Source of the DNA: Lysinibacillus agricola
GTDB taxonomy: Bacteria; Bacillota; Bacilli; Bacillales_A; Planococcaceae
Assembly: GCF_016638705.1 (NCBI RefSeq)
Contig: NZ_CP067341.1
Location: forward strand, 4,219,501 to 4,283,500
DNA length: 64,000 bases
Direction: 5' to 3'
Part shown: positions 15,043-24,903 of the stretch, piece by piece
Numbering within the stretch: the first letter of the stretch is position 1
Layout: the number at the start of each line of letters is the position of its first letter
Made by a program: the position numbers and the translations under genes
The notes under the pieces: generated by a model
The model's input: the letters and a program-made list of their open reading frames with translations, nothing else
What the model was told of the DNA's origin: nothing
Databases searched by the model: none

Positions 15043-16503
15043 TTATGTGCCGCAAAAAGTTCGATATGGTTGATTAGATGGTGTTGGTAATGTCGCATAG
15101 TCCAGCTGCTTCTTAGTATGTGCAAAAGGATGAGCAAGGGCATTCAGTAATCGCTCCATTACACTGTAGTCTCCATGCTCAACAGCAGCCTCTAATGCTT
15201 CTTCTACACGGTGATTTCGTGGAATTACGGCTGGATTTTGATCTCGCATTAATTGTTGAGACATGTCTTTTGTTTCCTGTTGTCTTTCTAGTCTTGCAAG
15301 CCATTTTTTATGCCATTCTTTAAATTCTTTTGTACTAAATAACGTTGATTCATCAAATTTATCGAAGGTTAATGCGATAAATGTGTTCGTATAGTCTGCC
15401 TGATATTGCTGCATTAACTTTAGGAGCTCTTCAATTAGTTCTGTATCCTGTTCTTCATCATTAAACATCCCAAGCTTTGCTCGCATACCTGCTAACCAAT
15501 TTGCATAATACAACTGAGGATATTGTTGTAGTGCCTCTTGAGCTATGTTTATGGCGTCTTCCTGATCTTCATGGATTAACGGCAATAATGATTCAGCAAG
15601 TCGTGTTAAATTCCACCCTCCGATATTAGGCTGGTTACCGTAAGCATAACGACCTTGTCGATCAATAGAGCTAAATACTGTCGCTGGATCATAAGCATCC
15701 ATGAAAGCGCAAGGGCCATAATCAATCGTCTCACCACTAATGGTCATATTATCTGTGTTCATGACACCATGAATAAAACCGATTAGCTGCCATTTTGCAA
15801 TAAGAGACGCCTGTTTCTTAATGACTTCCTGAAGTAGAGATAGATAACGATTTTGAGCTTCATTAGCATTTGGAAAATGACGTTCCAAAGCATAATCTGC
15901 CAAAGCTTTTAGCTCCTCCTCAGTGCCCCAGTTTGCTGCATATTGGAAAGTTCCAACTCGCAAATGACTGCTTGCAATACGAGTTAAAATAGCACCTGGA
16001 AGTTCGGTTTCGCGGATGATAGTTTCACCTGTAGTCACGACAGCTAAACTTCGAGAGGTTGGAATGTTGAGTGCATGCATGGCTTCACTAATAATATATT
16101 CACGTAGCATTGGACCAAGTGATGCTCTGCCATCTCCACCACGGGAATAAGGGGTTCTTCCTGAGCCTTTAAGCGCGATATCAAACCGTTCATGATTTGG
16201 TGTTATTTGTTCACCTAGTAACAGTGCTCTTCCGTCTCCTAGCATATTAAAATGACCAAATTGATGCCCTGCGTAAGCTTGTGCAATGGGCGTGCCACCA
16301 GCTGGGCTATTGTTACCCGCAAATATTGCTGTCGCTTCTTCGCTTTGCAGAGCATTGATGTTTAATCCAAGCGACTTTGCGACTGGTTCATTTAGCATGA
16401 TCAATTTTGGTGAGAGAACGGGATTTAAAGTGAGTGATGTAAAAAAAATGCTTGGGAGGCGGGCATAGCTATTATCAAAATTCCATCCAATTGTATTTTC
16501 CAT
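15043..16503 (-). CDS. selO: SelO protein AMPylase (YdiU family)
   Basis: 486 aa, full family length. Pseudokinase-fold adenylyltransferase that transfers AMP to protein hydroxyls, linked in other bacteria and mitochondria to redox control. Visible motifs are [19 protein letters not shown] near the N-terminus, the Lys in [24 protein letters not shown], the HGVMNTDNM catalytic-loop segment and DYGPCAFMD metal site. The C-terminus ends CGT, an ordinary cysteine codon and not a selenocysteine signal. It is a single gene with a terminator or convergent repeat downstream. Start ATG 16503 fits the family start. Confidence 0.9.
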   Translation of the reverse strand: MENTIGWNFDNSYARLPSIFFTSLTLNPVLSPKLIMLNEPVAKSLGLNINALQSEEATAIFAGNNSPAGGTPIAQAYAGHQFGHFNMLGDGRALLLGEQITPNHERFDIALKGSGRTPYSRGGDGRASLGPMLREYIISEAMHALNIPTSRSLAVVTTGETIIRETELPGAILTRIASSHLRVGTFQYAANWGTEEELKALADYALERHFPNANEAQNRYLSLLQEVIKKQASLIAKWQLIGFIHGVMNTDNMTISGETIDYGPCAFMDAYDPATVFSSIDRQGRYAYGNQPNIGGWNLTRLAESLLPLIHEDQEDAINIAQEALQQYPQLYYANWLAGMRAKLGMFNDEEQDTELIEELLKLMQQYQADYTNTFIALTFDKFDESTLFSTKEFKEWHKKWLARLERQQETKDMSQQLMRDQNPAVIPRNHRVEEALEAAVEHGDYSVMERLLNALAHPFAHTKKQLDYATLPTPSNQPYRTFCGT

Positions 16504-16601
16504 GTTTTCTCCTTTGTTACGTTTATCTTTATTTTTTCTCCTTAATCAAAAACAATTCATAGCCATTTTTACCATACAGTCTTTTTACATTTATATAAAA
16601 C

Positions 16602-16638
16602 AAAAACGCTTTGAGTTTCTAAAAACTTAAGCGTTTTT
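16602..16638 (-). terminator. Terminator of the phosphoesterase operon
   Basis: AAAAACGCTT pairs with AAGCGTTTTT just past the stop at 16645, for the minus-strand rph-rdgB-phosphoesterase transcript. Confidence 0.6.
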
Positions 16639-16644
16639 GTTACA

Positions 16645-17148
16645 TCATTTTCGCATAAACTTGTGAGTGGAAATAAAGTGATTATCATCCGTTAAGAAAT
16701 TTACTTCAAAATACGTATCTTCAATCTCTACAAGGGCAAAGCTTTTTTCTTTACGACCACGTGGTTTTAATAAGCTCCCAGGATTTAAAAATAACACATC
16801 ATTAATCATTTCAGCACCAAGAATATGCGAGTGACCAAAGCACGCAATTTGCGCGTCTACCTCTTTGGCACGATATGATAATGACAAGATTGAAGTTTTA
16901 ACATTGAATAAATGACCATGTGTGACAAAGATTGTAGCGTCCTCTAAATCAAATACTACTTCATCAGGGTAGGCTTTATCGATGTCACAATTTCCTCTTA
17001 CTTTCTTCATGCCCTCCAATGCTTTATGGGAGAAAGGAAGCTCACTATCTCCACAATGAATCAAAGCATCGACGTTTGGGTAAAAGCTACGAACTTTTTC
17101 AATCACATTACTATCGCCATGTGTATCACTCATGACCAGTAATTGCAT
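16645..17148 (-). CDS. YfcE/YsnB-type metallophosphoesterase
   Basis: 167 aa from ATG 17148 (MQLLVMSDTHGD), with AGAGGTG upstream. The GTG three codons earlier overlaps that site. The calcineurin-like metal-binding motifs are all present: SDTHGD, IHCGDSE, VRGNCD, VTHGH and CFGHSH. Small enzymes of this family hydrolyse phosphodiesters, and the natural substrate is not fixed. The gene is last in the rph-rdgB-ysnB order conserved in Bacillus, 12 bp after rdgB, so it is co-transcribed. Confidence 0.85.
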   Translation of the reverse strand: MQLLVMSDTHGDSNVIEKVRSFYPNVDALIHCGDSELPFSHKALEGMKKVRGNCDIDKAYPDEVVFDLEDATIFVTHGHLFNVKTSILSLSYRAKEVDAQIACFGHSHILGAEMINDVLFLNPGSLLKPRGRKEKSFALVEIEDTYFEVNFLTDDNHFISTHKFMRK

Positions 17149-17160
17149 GGATATCACCTC

Positions 17161-17754
17161 TTATTTTATAAGATTTGGCAATTGTTCCTTCAACTTACGA
17201 ATTGCATTCCCGCGGTGGGAAATTGCTCCCTTTTCATCGGCTGTTAGCTCAGCCATCATACGGTTTAAGCTTGGGACAAAGAAAACTGGATCATAACCAA
17301 ATCCATTTGAACCACGTTTTTCGTGTGCAATGACACCTTCACAAGTACCAAAAACAGTTGTCGTTTCAAAGTCAGGACCTGCAATAGCGATGCAACAGCA
17401 GAAGCGTGCTGTACGTTTTTCTTCTTCGACATTTTTTAGGTTTTCTAACAGCTTAACCATATTTGCATCATCATCATGATCACCAGCATAACGTGCAGAA
17501 TAAACACCTGGCTCACCATTCAATGCGTCAACTGCTAAGCCACTATCATCAGCAATAACAATTGTGCCAAGTTCTTTTGCTAATGTTTCCGCCTTTAAGA
17601 TTGCATTTTCCTCAAAGGTAGTGCCTGTTTCTTCAATCTCCATCTCTGGGGCAACATCAAACATCGTTACTACTTCATAGCCAAGTGGTCCAAATAATGC
17701 TTCGAAATCTTTTGCTTTCCCTTTATTTTTAGTTGCAATGACTACTTGTTTCAT
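17161..17754 (-). CDS. rdgB: XTP/dITP diphosphatase (RdgB/HAM1, YsnA)
   Basis: 197 aa from ATG 17754 (MKQVVIATKNKGKAKDFEALFG). The upstream frame to 17790 lies inside rph and is not needed. It removes non-canonical purine triphosphates (ITP, dITP, XTP) to monophosphates and protects DNA and RNA. Motifs are the TKNKGK nucleotide-binding start, FEENAILKAETLAKELG, ADDSGLAVDALNGEPGVYSARYAG and the GFGYDPVF with SHRGNA end. It starts 2 bp after the rph stop, so the two are translationally linked. Confidence 0.93.
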   Translation of the reverse strand: MKQVVIATKNKGKAKDFEALFGPLGYEVVTMFDVAPEMEIEETGTTFEENAILKAETLAKELGTIVIADDSGLAVDALNGEPGVYSARYAGDHDDDANMVKLLENLKNVEEEKRTARFCCCIAIAGPDFETTTVFGTCEGVIAHEKRGSNGFGYDPVFFVPSLNRMMAELTADEKGAISHRGNAIRKLKEQLPNLIK

Positions 17755-17755
17755 G

Positions 17756-18508
17756 TTATTCAATTCCTCCCACTTTGTTAGCCAATTCACCTAGTGTCTC
17801 TTTTTGAAGTGCAATCAATTGTTGAATACCCTGTTCACCTAACGCCAGTAGTTCATTTAATTCTTCACGAGAAAAAGTTGCTTCTTCGCCTGTCCCTTGC
17901 AGTTCAACAAATTGACCTGCTCCTGTCATGACGATATTCATATCTACGGCAGCAGCGACATCTTCAACGTAGTTTAAGTCTAAAATTGCCCCCTGATCCT
18001 CTACAATTCCAACACTTGTTGCAGCTAAATAGTCTGTCACTGGGAATTTTTTTAGTTGTTTTTCTTCTGCAAGTTTGGCAATTGCCTGTGTCATCGCTAC
18101 AAAAGCTCCTGTAATAGAGGCTGTACGTGTGCCTCCATCTGCTTGAATCACATCACAATCAATCCATACAGTACGCTCACCAAGTGCTTCTAGGTCAACG
18201 ACAGCACGTAATGCACGGCCAATTAAACGTTGGATTTCCATTGTACGGCCATTGACTTTGCCACGAGATGATTCGCGTGCTGTACGCTGTGCTGTTGCAC
18301 GAGGTAGCATCGAGTATTCTGCAGTGATCCAACCTTTGCCTTGTCCACGTAAAAAACCAGGAACCTTATCCTCAATCGTTGCCGTACAAATTACTTTTGT
18401 ATTGCCTACTTGAATTAAAACTGAGCCTTCTGGGTGCAATAGATACTCACTATCTATTTTCACGGGACGCAGTGCATCTACATTTCTTCCATCAAATCTT
18501 GTCATCAT
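17756..18508 (-). CDS. rph: Ribonuclease PH
   Basis: 250 aa, phosphorolytic 3'-5' exoribonuclease that trims tRNA 3' ends. The family block [15 protein letters not shown] at the start, [33 protein letters not shown]-type sequence and the [19 protein letters not shown] phosphate-binding region are complete. AGGAGG lies before ATG 18508. It heads the rph-rdgB-phosphoesterase operon. In B. subtilis gerM lies between racE and rph, and here no gerM is present in the 130-bp gap. Confidence 0.95.
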   Translation of the reverse strand: MMTRFDGRNVDALRPVKIDSEYLLHPEGSVLIQVGNTKVICTATIEDKVPGFLRGQGKGWITAEYSMLPRATAQRTARESSRGKVNGRTMEIQRLIGRALRAVVDLEALGERTVWIDCDVIQADGGTRTASITGAFVAMTQAIAKLAEEKQLKKFPVTDYLAATSVGIVEDQGAILDLNYVEDVAAAVDMNIVMTGAGQFVELQGTGEEATFSREELNELLALGEQGIQQLIALQKETLGELANKVGGIE

Positions 18509-18604
18509 TTTTCGTTCCTCCTAAAAACTTTCGCGCACTCATCTTAACATAATTTTAACCTTCAAAAAAGTGCTCGGTCTGTTATGAATAATGCTAAAAA
18601 CGGC

Positions 18605-18640
18605 AAAAATCAGCCTAGCCAATAGCTAAGCTGATTTTTT
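18605..18640 (-). terminator. Terminator after racE
   Basis: AAAAATCAGC pairs with GCTGATTTTT, with inner TAGC/GCTA pairing. It can work on both strands and touches the racE stop. Confidence 0.65.
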
Positions 18641-19436
18641 ATTTTAATGTAATACGTTTTATATTGAGAGTACCTTGCTCAAGCCAATTTTCAGCTATTG
18701 AACGGAAAATTGGAACAGAGCCAGTTGCATAAAATCTATGAGCAGGCACTGCGTCTGGGTCAGCCAAAGTGCCATTATATGCAAGCATTTCTTGAACATC
18801 CTTTGCTGTTTCCTCTGCTGAAGACAACACAAAAACATTTTCTCCAACAACAGCTTCAATATGTTTTTGCAGTATTGGATAATGCGTACATCCTAGTATG
18901 ACCGTATCAAATTGTTCATTATTCAACGGCTCTAAGCCTTCTGCAATTAATTTATTTGCAAATTCACCTTTATATTCGCCACTTTCTACAAGTGGTACGA
19001 ATGTTGGACAAGCCAATGGAATAATATGTGTTGACGTATTCAGTGACAGTAAGGCTTCCTCATACGCCCCACTTCTAATTGTTCCTTCTGTTGCAAGCAC
19101 AACGACTTCATGTCGCTTCGTTTTCTTTACAGCTGCACGTGCGCCAGCATTAATAACGCCTAGTACCGGAAAAGGCATATTTCTTTGTAAACTTTCGAGT
19201 GCTACTGCAGTCGCTGTATTACAAGCAATGACGAGCATCTTGATATTCATTTTTTCTAGTGCTTTTGCCATTTGCCAAGTGAAATTTCGTACTTCTTGAC
19301 GAGTTCTCGGACCATATGGACATCTTGCTGTATCACCAATATAATAAATCGTTTCGTTTGGTAATCGCTTCATTATTTCTTTTGCTACGGTTAAACCGCC
19401 TACTCCTGAATCAATAACGCCTATCGGGGCATTCAT
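18639..19436 (-). CDS. racE: Glutamate racemase
   Basis: 265 aa. Makes D-glutamate for peptidoglycan (and possibly gamma-polyglutamate) from L-glutamate. The two catalytic cysteines are visible in VIACNTATA and ILGCTHYP. The N-terminal VIDSGVGGLTVAKEI and YIGDTARCPYGPR motifs place the acidic residues. The gene is 10 bp downstream of the MarR-type gene, as in the Bacillus racE block, so they likely share a transcript that ends at the hairpin after 18640. Confidence 0.95.
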   Translation of the reverse strand: MNAPIGVIDSGVGGLTVAKEIMKRLPNETIYYIGDTARCPYGPRTRQEVRNFTWQMAKALEKMNIKMLVIACNTATAVALESLQRNMPFPVLGVINAGARAAVKKTKRHEVVVLATEGTIRSGAYEEALLSLNTSTHIIPLACPTFVPLVESGEYKGEFANKLIAEGLEPLNNEQFDTVILGCTHYPILQKHIEAVVGENVFVLSSAEETAKDVQEMLAYNGTLADPDAVPAHRFYATGSVPIFRSIAENWLEQGTLNIKRITLK

Positions 19437-19446
19437 ACTTTCCGCC

Positions 19447-19899
19447 TCAATCCTGTTTCATGTGTACATGTAGTTTTTCTAAATAGCTTGATAATTGCGC
19501 GACTTCTTGTTCGTTAAAACCAACAAGCTTCTCTTGCAAATATTGCTGTCTTTTTTCAATAACCTCTTGAATAATACGTTCGCCCTTCTCGAGAAGATGA
19601 ACAACAACGACACGACGATCATTTTCGTCACGCACACGCTTGACTAATTCATTTTTCTCCATGCGGTCCACTAAATCTGTTGTTGTACTAAAAGCTAAGT
19701 ATAATCGGTTTGACAAGTCGCCAATTGTTATATCTCCAAGCTCTTCTAACCACTGTAATGCAACAAATTGTGGCGGCGTAATCGCATATTGTGAAACAAT
19801 CTCTCTTCCTTTTTGCTTCACAATCGCCGCTATATAGCGTAATTCCTTTTCAACCGTTGCAACGGTTTCAGGTGAGTGCTTTGTTACTTCATCCGACAT
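19447..19899 (-). CDS. MarR-family transcriptional regulator (YsmB-like)
   Basis: 150 aa winged-helix regulator. The recognition region ITIGDLSNRLYLAFSTTTDLVDRMEKNELVKRVRDENDRRVVVVHLLEKGERI carries the MarR signature DxRxxxxxLTxxG-like wing. It lies between gerE and racE, the position of ysmB in B. subtilis. Ligand and targets are unknown. The start at ATG 19899 is the only plausible one. Confidence 0.88.
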   Translation of the reverse strand: MSDEVTKHSPETVATVEKELRYIAAIVKQKGREIVSQYAITPPQFVALQWLEELGDITIGDLSNRLYLAFSTTTDLVDRMEKNELVKRVRDENDRRVVVVHLLEKGERIIQEVIEKRQQYLQEKLVGFNEQEVAQLSSYLEKLHVHMKQD

Positions 19900-19974
19900 A
19901 TAACTATTTCACTCCTAAAAATACGTTGAATAGTTCTATTTTGTCGTTTTTTTTCTGAAATAGCAAGTGTCCAT

Positions 19975-20196
19975 TTAGTCTAATTTGAATTCTTCCAAGC
20001 GTAACAGCTCAATTAACGCCTGAGATCGATTAGTTACACCTAACTTTTGAATTGTATTGGAAATGTGATTTCGCACTGTTTTTTCACTAATACCAAGTTG
20101 CTCTGCAATATCCCTCGTTGTTTTTTCAGCTAATAAAAGCGCAAATATTTCACGTTCTCGGTTCGTTAACAGAGAACGATGATGAGAGCCATTCAT
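19975..20196 (-). CDS. gerE: Spore germination/coat regulator GerE
   Basis: 73 aa, the size of B. subtilis GerE (74 aa), a LuxR-type helix-turn-helix protein that acts with sigma-K in the mother cell late in sporulation and switches coat genes. LTNREREIFALLLAEKTTRDIAEQLGISEKTVRNHISNTIQKLGVTNRSQALIELLRL is the full HTH. It has no receiver domain, as expected. The neighbourhood (thioesterase, sdh, racE) matches Bacillus. Its presence is strong evidence that the host forms spores. Confidence 0.95.
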   Translation of the reverse strand: MNGSHHRSLLTNREREIFALLLAEKTTRDIAEQLGISEKTVRNHISNTIQKLGVTNRSQALIELLRLEEFKLD

Positions 20197-20469
20197 TTTC
20201 AGTTACACCCTCCTCCCCCGCACGTATTGTAACTTATGTTAAGGAATGAGGAGCGGTGACGGCTAATTTCATGAATATCACGTGTTTCCTTAATAAATTC
20301 GGAAATTGCTTCCATAAATTAATGAATTTTATGTAAAAATGCAATTTCAACTGTCGAAATCATTGTTTACATTCACTTCGCCGAGAAATCTTTCCACAAT
20401 CATGCCGAAAAAAATCACTGTCACTAATTTTGTTACAGCACAAATAACTTTCGCACTCTATTTCCAATA

Positions 20470-20925
20470 CTATATGAACACCAGGTTTGCTAAGTGATTC
20501 TTCGCTTCTTCAGATAAAGGTACACTTCTCCCAGTTCGAGGGTCCATTTGCACAATCGTGCCACGGCCAGTAAAGCAAACCTCATCGTTTTGATTTTTCG
20601 CTAAGTAATGAATATCCATCGATGAATTTCCTACTTTCGCTATCTTCGTATAAATTCTTAGTACATCATCAAAGAAAACCTGCTTCACGTAATCGCACTG
20701 TAAGTCGGCTACTATCGGAATTCCATCAACATTTTCATCAATTGCTGGTGGCATTAGAATTCCTAAATGGCGGAAATAATCGATTCGTGCCTGTTCAAAA
20801 TATGTAAAGCTAACTGTATTGTTCATATGACCATACATATCCGTTTCTGAAAAACGTACACGTACCTCAATATAAAATAAAAAATCCTTTGTCCATTCGT
20901 GAAAATCTCCGATATAAGTTGCTTT
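20470..20925 (-). CDS. Hot-dog acyl-CoA thioesterase (YsmA-like)
   Basis: 151 aa from ATG 20925. The ATG nine bases upstream abuts the AGGGGG ribosome site, leaving no spacing. 4-hydroxybenzoyl-CoA thioesterase-like fold, with the active-site Asp in RFSETDMYGHMNNTVSFTYFEQARIDYFR. It sits between sdhB and gerE as does ysmA. The acyl-CoA substrate is not known. It is probably transcribed separately from sdh, which ends with a terminator at 21362-21397. Confidence 0.85.
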   Translation of the reverse strand, partial: KATYIGDFHEWTKDFLFYIEVRVRFSETDMYGHMNNTVSFTYFEQARIDYFRHLGILMPPAIDENVDGIPIVADLQCDYVKQVFFDDVLRIYTKIAKVGNSSMDIHYLAKNQNDEVCFTGRGTIVQMDPRTGRSVPLSEEAKNHLANLVFI

Positions 20926-21361
20926 CATCTTAGCCATCCCCCTAATTTTCATTCGCTTCTTCCTAAAACTACATACGGAATTCGCGAGTCATTAATGAAT
21001 ACATATTCATTATAAAGGAAAATACTATATTATCATAGAAAATACAGGCTTTCACTCGATTTATTTACAAATTCCCTTGTTTTTCATATCACTCAACTAT
21101 TCCAATTCTTTTGAGTAATAGGCTCTTTTTAAGCTGTATTGAAAGCACAATACTTCTTTTAGTTTATTAATCTTGGCTCTTCAGCAAAATATGTACTTGA
21201 CTACATATTTCATTCAGATAGGACGCTTCCCGCGGGCGTGGTCTGAGCCCTTGTCGCTCATACTTCGCTTCATAAGCTTTCATACCAACCTACTTTCAAG
21301 AACAGATTTTAGTATGGAGCCTTAATTGAGCACTCCCTAAATTATTCAATACATTATATAG
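20926..21361. other. Intergenic with a degraded dispersed-repeat fragment
   Basis: At about 21178-21310 the words TTGGCTCTTCAGCAAAATATG, CTTCCCGCGGGCGTGG and CTTCGCTTC recall the dispersed long repeats elsewhere in the window, in degraded form. Nothing else is recognised between the thioesterase and sdhB. Confidence 0.4.
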
Positions 21362-21397
21362 AAAAAACTCCCTCACACAGTTAGTGTAAGGGAGTTT
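21362..21397 (-). terminator. Terminator of the sdhCAB operon
   Basis: AAAACTCCCT and AGGGAGTTT form a stem with an inner ACAC/GTGT pairing, 20 bp after the sdhB stop. Confidence 0.75.
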
Positions 21398-21416
21398 GGG
21401 AGTAAAGCTTGTACTA

Positions 21417-22196
21417 TTAGTCAACGTAGTGGTCAGAACCGAAGAAGTTACGGAACATTTGCACTGAAGTTGCACGGTTTAATGATGCGATAGATGTTGT
21501 TAAAGGAATACCTTTTGGACAAGCAGCTACACAGTTTTGTGAGTTACCGCAGTTTGCAAGGCCTCCATCACCCATGATTGCATTTAAACGTTCGTCTTTA
21601 ATCATTGCACCAGTTGGGTGAGTGTTGAATAGACGTACTTGTGATAATGGTGCTGGCCCGATGAATGAAGCTTTCTCAGACACGTTTGGACATGCTTCCA
21701 TACATACACCACAAGTCATACATTTAGATAATTCATAAGCCCATTGACGTTTACCTTCTGGCATACGTGGACCCTCACCTAAATCATAAGTACCATCGAT
21801 TGGAACCCATGCTTTAACTTTTTTAAGTGCATTGAACATACGTTCACGGTCAACTTGTAAGTCACGAATAACTGGGAAAGTTTTCATAGGCTCAAGTTTA
21901 ACTGGCTCAGTCAATTGGTCAACAAGAGTTGAACATGATTGACGTGGGCGGCCATTGATAACCATTGAACATGCACCACAAACTTCTTCAAGACAGTTCA
22001 TATCCCATGCTACTGGAGTAGTGTTTTCACCATTTTCAGTAACAGGATTTTTTTGAATTTCCATTAAAATAGAAATTACGTTCATACCATGACGGTAAGG
22101 CACTTGGAATTTTTGCCAGTAGCCATTGCCGCCTTTTGTATCTTGACGTAAAATTTCAACTTTTACCATTCTTCCAGTATTAGCTGCGATATTCAT
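21417..22196 (-). CDS. sdhB: Succinate dehydrogenase iron-sulfur subunit
   Basis: 259 aa. Carries electrons from the flavoprotein to the membrane quinone site in complex II. The [2Fe-2S] ligands are in CLEEVCGACSMVINGRPRQSC. The C-terminal half has the ferredoxin-like cluster sites CMTCGVCMEACPN and CGNSQNCVAACPKGIP. GGAG lies before ATG 22196, 5 bp after the sdhA stop. Last gene of sdhCAB. Confidence 0.97.
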   Translation of the reverse strand: MNIAANTGRMVKVEILRQDTKGGNGYWQKFQVPYRHGMNVISILMEIQKNPVTENGENTTPVAWDMNCLEEVCGACSMVINGRPRQSCSTLVDQLTEPVKLEPMKTFPVIRDLQVDRERMFNALKKVKAWVPIDGTYDLGEGPRMPEGKRQWAYELSKCMTCGVCMEACPNVSEKASFIGPAPLSQVRLFNTHPTGAMIKDERLNAIMGDGGLANCGNSQNCVAACPKGIPLTTSIASLNRATSVQMFRNFFGSDHYVD

Positions 22197-22201
22197 AATT
22201 C

Positions 22202-23956
22202 TTAGTCTCCTTTCGCAGAGTAATCACGTTTACGTGGTGGAATTAATGAAACGTCGACTTCTTGATACGTGATGACTGGATTACCAGTAGTTGGGTCAAA
22301 CTTCGCTATTGTTGTTTTTAAGAAGTTCTCATCATCACGGTTCGGGAAATCTGGCTTGTAGTGTGCACCACGAGATTCGTTACGTAATAATGCACCTTTT
22401 GTCATTACTTTCGCTAGATAAATCATATTTTTCAACTGACGCGTAAAGTGAGCACCTTGGTTACTCCATTTTTGTGTATCGTTGATGTTAATGTTTTCCC
22501 AACGTTTTTGGAATTCCTCAAGTTTGTTAAATGTATCTTCAAGTTGGTCGTTGTAACGTACTACTGTCATAGTAGCAGTCATCATTTCACCAAGCTCTTT
22601 ATGAAGTAAGTAAGCGTTTTCTGTGCCATCCATTTTCATGATAGCATCCCATTTAGCTTGTTCTTCTTTAACGCGAGCATCGAATACTTCTTGTGGAAGA
22701 TCTTCAGCATGCTTTTTAAGATGTTTAACGTAATCTACAGCGTTTGGTCCAGCAACCATACCGCCATAGATAGCAGATAATAATGAGTTCGCACCAAGAC
22801 GGTTTGCACCATGTTGAGAATAATCACATTCACCTGCTGCAAATAGACCAGGAATTTCAGTCATTTGGTTGTAGTCAACCCATAATCCACCCATTGAGTA
22901 GTGAACTGCCGGGAAGATTTTCATTGGTAATTTACGTGGGTCATCCCTCACGAATTTTTCGTAGATCTCGATGATACCACCTAGTTTAACGTCTAATTCG
23001 TGTGGATCTTTATGAGAAAGATCTAGGTATACCATGTTTTCGCCGTTGATACCAAGTTTTTGGTTTACACAAACGTCGAAAATTTCACGTGTTGCAATAT
23101 CACGTGGTACTAAGTTACCATATGCAGGGTATTTCTCTTCTAAGAAGTACCAAGGCTTACCGTCTTTATACGTCCAAATACGGCCACCTTCACCACGAGC
23201 TGATTCTGACATTAGACGGTTTTTGTCATCTCCAGGAATCGCTGTTGGGTGAATTTGGATGAACTCACCATTCGCGTATGAGGCACCTTGTTGGTAAACG
23301 ATAGAAGCAGCAGAACCTGTATTAATAACAGAGTTTGTTGTTTTACCGAAGATAATACCAGGGCCACCAGTCGCCATAATAACAGCGTCTGCACGGAATG
23401 ATTTGATTTCTTCTGTACGCATATCTTGCGCTACGATACCACGACAAACGCCGTCAGGATCGACTACTGCACCAAGGAATTCCCAGTGCTCATATTTGTT
23501 CACTAAACCAGCTACTTCGTGAGAACGAACTTGCTCGTCTAGTGCGTATAGTAATTGCTGACCAGTTGTTGCACCAGAGAAGGCTGTACGGTGCATTAAA
23601 GTACCACCGAAACGACGGAAGTCAAGAAGACCTTCTGGTGTACGGTTGAACATTACCCCCATACGGTCCATTAAGTGAATAATTCCAGGGGCTGCATCAC
23701 ACATACCCTTAACTGGTGGTTGGTTCGCTAAGAAGTCCCCACCGTATACTGTATCATCAAAGTGGATCCAAGGAGAATCCCCTTCACCTTTTGTATTTAC
23801 CGCACCATTAATTCCGCCCTGCGCACATACAGAGTGTGAGCGTTTTACAGGAACTAATGAGAATAAATCAACTTCAGTGCCAACTTCAGCTGCTTTAATC
23901 GTTGCCATCAGACCAGCTAGACCGCCGCCGACAACAATTACTTTGCTTTTCGCCAT
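22202..23956 (-). CDS. sdhA: Succinate dehydrogenase flavoprotein subunit
   Basis: 584 aa, catalytic subunit oxidising succinate to fumarate. FAD-binding VVGGGLAGLMATIKAAEVG at the start, the flavin-attachment His in RSHSVCAQGGINGA, and the substrate site RRFGGTLMHRTAFSGATTGQQLLYALDEQ with His/Arg residues IHPTAIPGDDKNRLMSESARGEGG. The length and motifs match the Bacillus enzyme. It lies 66 bp after sdhC on the same strand. Confidence 0.97.
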   Translation of the reverse strand: MAKSKVIVVGGGLAGLMATIKAAEVGTEVDLFSLVPVKRSHSVCAQGGINGAVNTKGEGDSPWIHFDDTVYGGDFLANQPPVKGMCDAAPGIIHLMDRMGVMFNRTPEGLLDFRRFGGTLMHRTAFSGATTGQQLLYALDEQVRSHEVAGLVNKYEHWEFLGAVVDPDGVCRGIVAQDMRTEEIKSFRADAVIMATGGPGIIFGKTTNSVINTGSAASIVYQQGASYANGEFIQIHPTAIPGDDKNRLMSESARGEGGRIWTYKDGKPWYFLEEKYPAYGNLVPRDIATREIFDVCVNQKLGINGENMVYLDLSHKDPHELDVKLGGIIEIYEKFVRDDPRKLPMKIFPAVHYSMGGLWVDYNQMTEIPGLFAAGECDYSQHGANRLGANSLLSAIYGGMVAGPNAVDYVKHLKKHAEDLPQEVFDARVKEEQAKWDAIMKMDGTENAYLLHKELGEMMTATMTVVRYNDQLEDTFNKLEEFQKRWENININDTQKWSNQGAHFTRQLKNMIYLAKVMTKGALLRNESRGAHYKPDFPNRDDENFLKTTIAKFDPTTGNPVITYQEVDVSLIPPRKRDYSAKGD

Positions 23957-24022
23957 GATTATTTCTCACTCCTCTTAAAAAATTGCAATGATTGCATGCG
24001 CTCTATAGTAGCTTCTATTAAA

Positions 24023-24631
24023 TTATACGAAAGCTAAAATAGCAGCCACACCAACTACACTTAGAATTACGAAAATAATGTTTGTTACATAAGTAGCAAT
24101 CTTTTGAGACTGAGGAGATTGTGTAATACCCCAGCTTACTAGGAATGCCCATAAACCGTTTGATAAGTGGAAAGTTGCTGATATAATACCAACAATGTAG
24201 AATCCAAGCATGAATGGATTAGAAACGATATCTGCCATCATGTCGTAATCAACTTCTGTACCAAGCGCTTTTTGAATACGAGTTTGGAAAATATGCCATG
24301 CAATGAAGATCACTAAGAATACACCAGTGAAACGTTGTAATGAGTACATCCAGTTACGGTATGTGCTGAAACGTCCTGTATTTGGTGTAGCAGTGAATGC
24401 AATGTAGACACCATAAAATGCGTGGAACATTAATGGAATATAGATGACAATCCATTCAACTAGGATAAGGAATGGAATCTTTTCCATTACTGCGGTAGCA
24501 TCGTTGTAACTTTCTGCTCCGCCTGTTGCTGTAAAGTTAATGAACAGGTGCATCGTTAAAAACAGACCTACTGGAATGATACCAAGTAGAGAATGTAAGC
24601 GACGCCATAAAAACTCTCGATCTTTCGACAA
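24023..24631 (-). CDS. sdhC: Succinate dehydrogenase cytochrome b558 subunit
   Basis: 202 aa membrane anchor with five hydrophobic helices and the haem-ligand histidines expected of the Bacillus type-B complex II (for example in LFLTMHLFIN, MFHAFYGVYIA, IFIAWHIFQTR and SATFHLSNGLW). It begins MSKDREFLWRRLHSLLGIIPVG, the canonical start. It heads the sdhCAB operon. Upstream (24632-24903) is a 270-bp gap with the divergent yslB gene, where promoters for both must lie. Confidence 0.96.
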   Translation of the reverse strand: MSKDREFLWRRLHSLLGIIPVGLFLTMHLFINFTATGGAESYNDATAVMEKIPFLILVEWIVIYIPLMFHAFYGVYIAFTATPNTGRFSTYRNWMYSLQRFTGVFLVIFIAWHIFQTRIQKALGTEVDYDMMADIVSNPFMLGFYIVGIISATFHLSNGLWAFLVSWGITQSPQSQKIATYVTNIIFVILSVVGVAAILAFV

Positions 24632-24903
24632 GACTGTTACCCCCCTTAGTACTTAAAATAGCACAACAAAAGAAGTCATCATTTTGTAACTGATACTTCA
24701 TTGACTGTGTATTTCATCATGGTACAATATTATGACATGTTTATTGTACTCTCAAGAGCTACGAGCGTCAAGGCAACTAGGAGTTTTTCGCAATCCTTAT
24801 TAAAGAAAGAATCTAGTACATGACGCATCGTTTTTTCTCGAAAAACCTATCTTTACTTTATAAGCGTTAAATTTTAAGAAAATTCTAAGAAAGAAGGATT
24901 TCA

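Noticed and set aside
15043-16503. Selenocysteine in SelO
   Set aside because: The C-terminus ends in TGC/TGT-type cysteine context (CGT) before an ordinary stop, with no sign of an in-frame UGA with a SECIS.
17755-17790. 12-residue extension of RdgB
   Set aside because: It overlaps the end of rph. The conserved start MKQVVIATKN has its own ribosome site.
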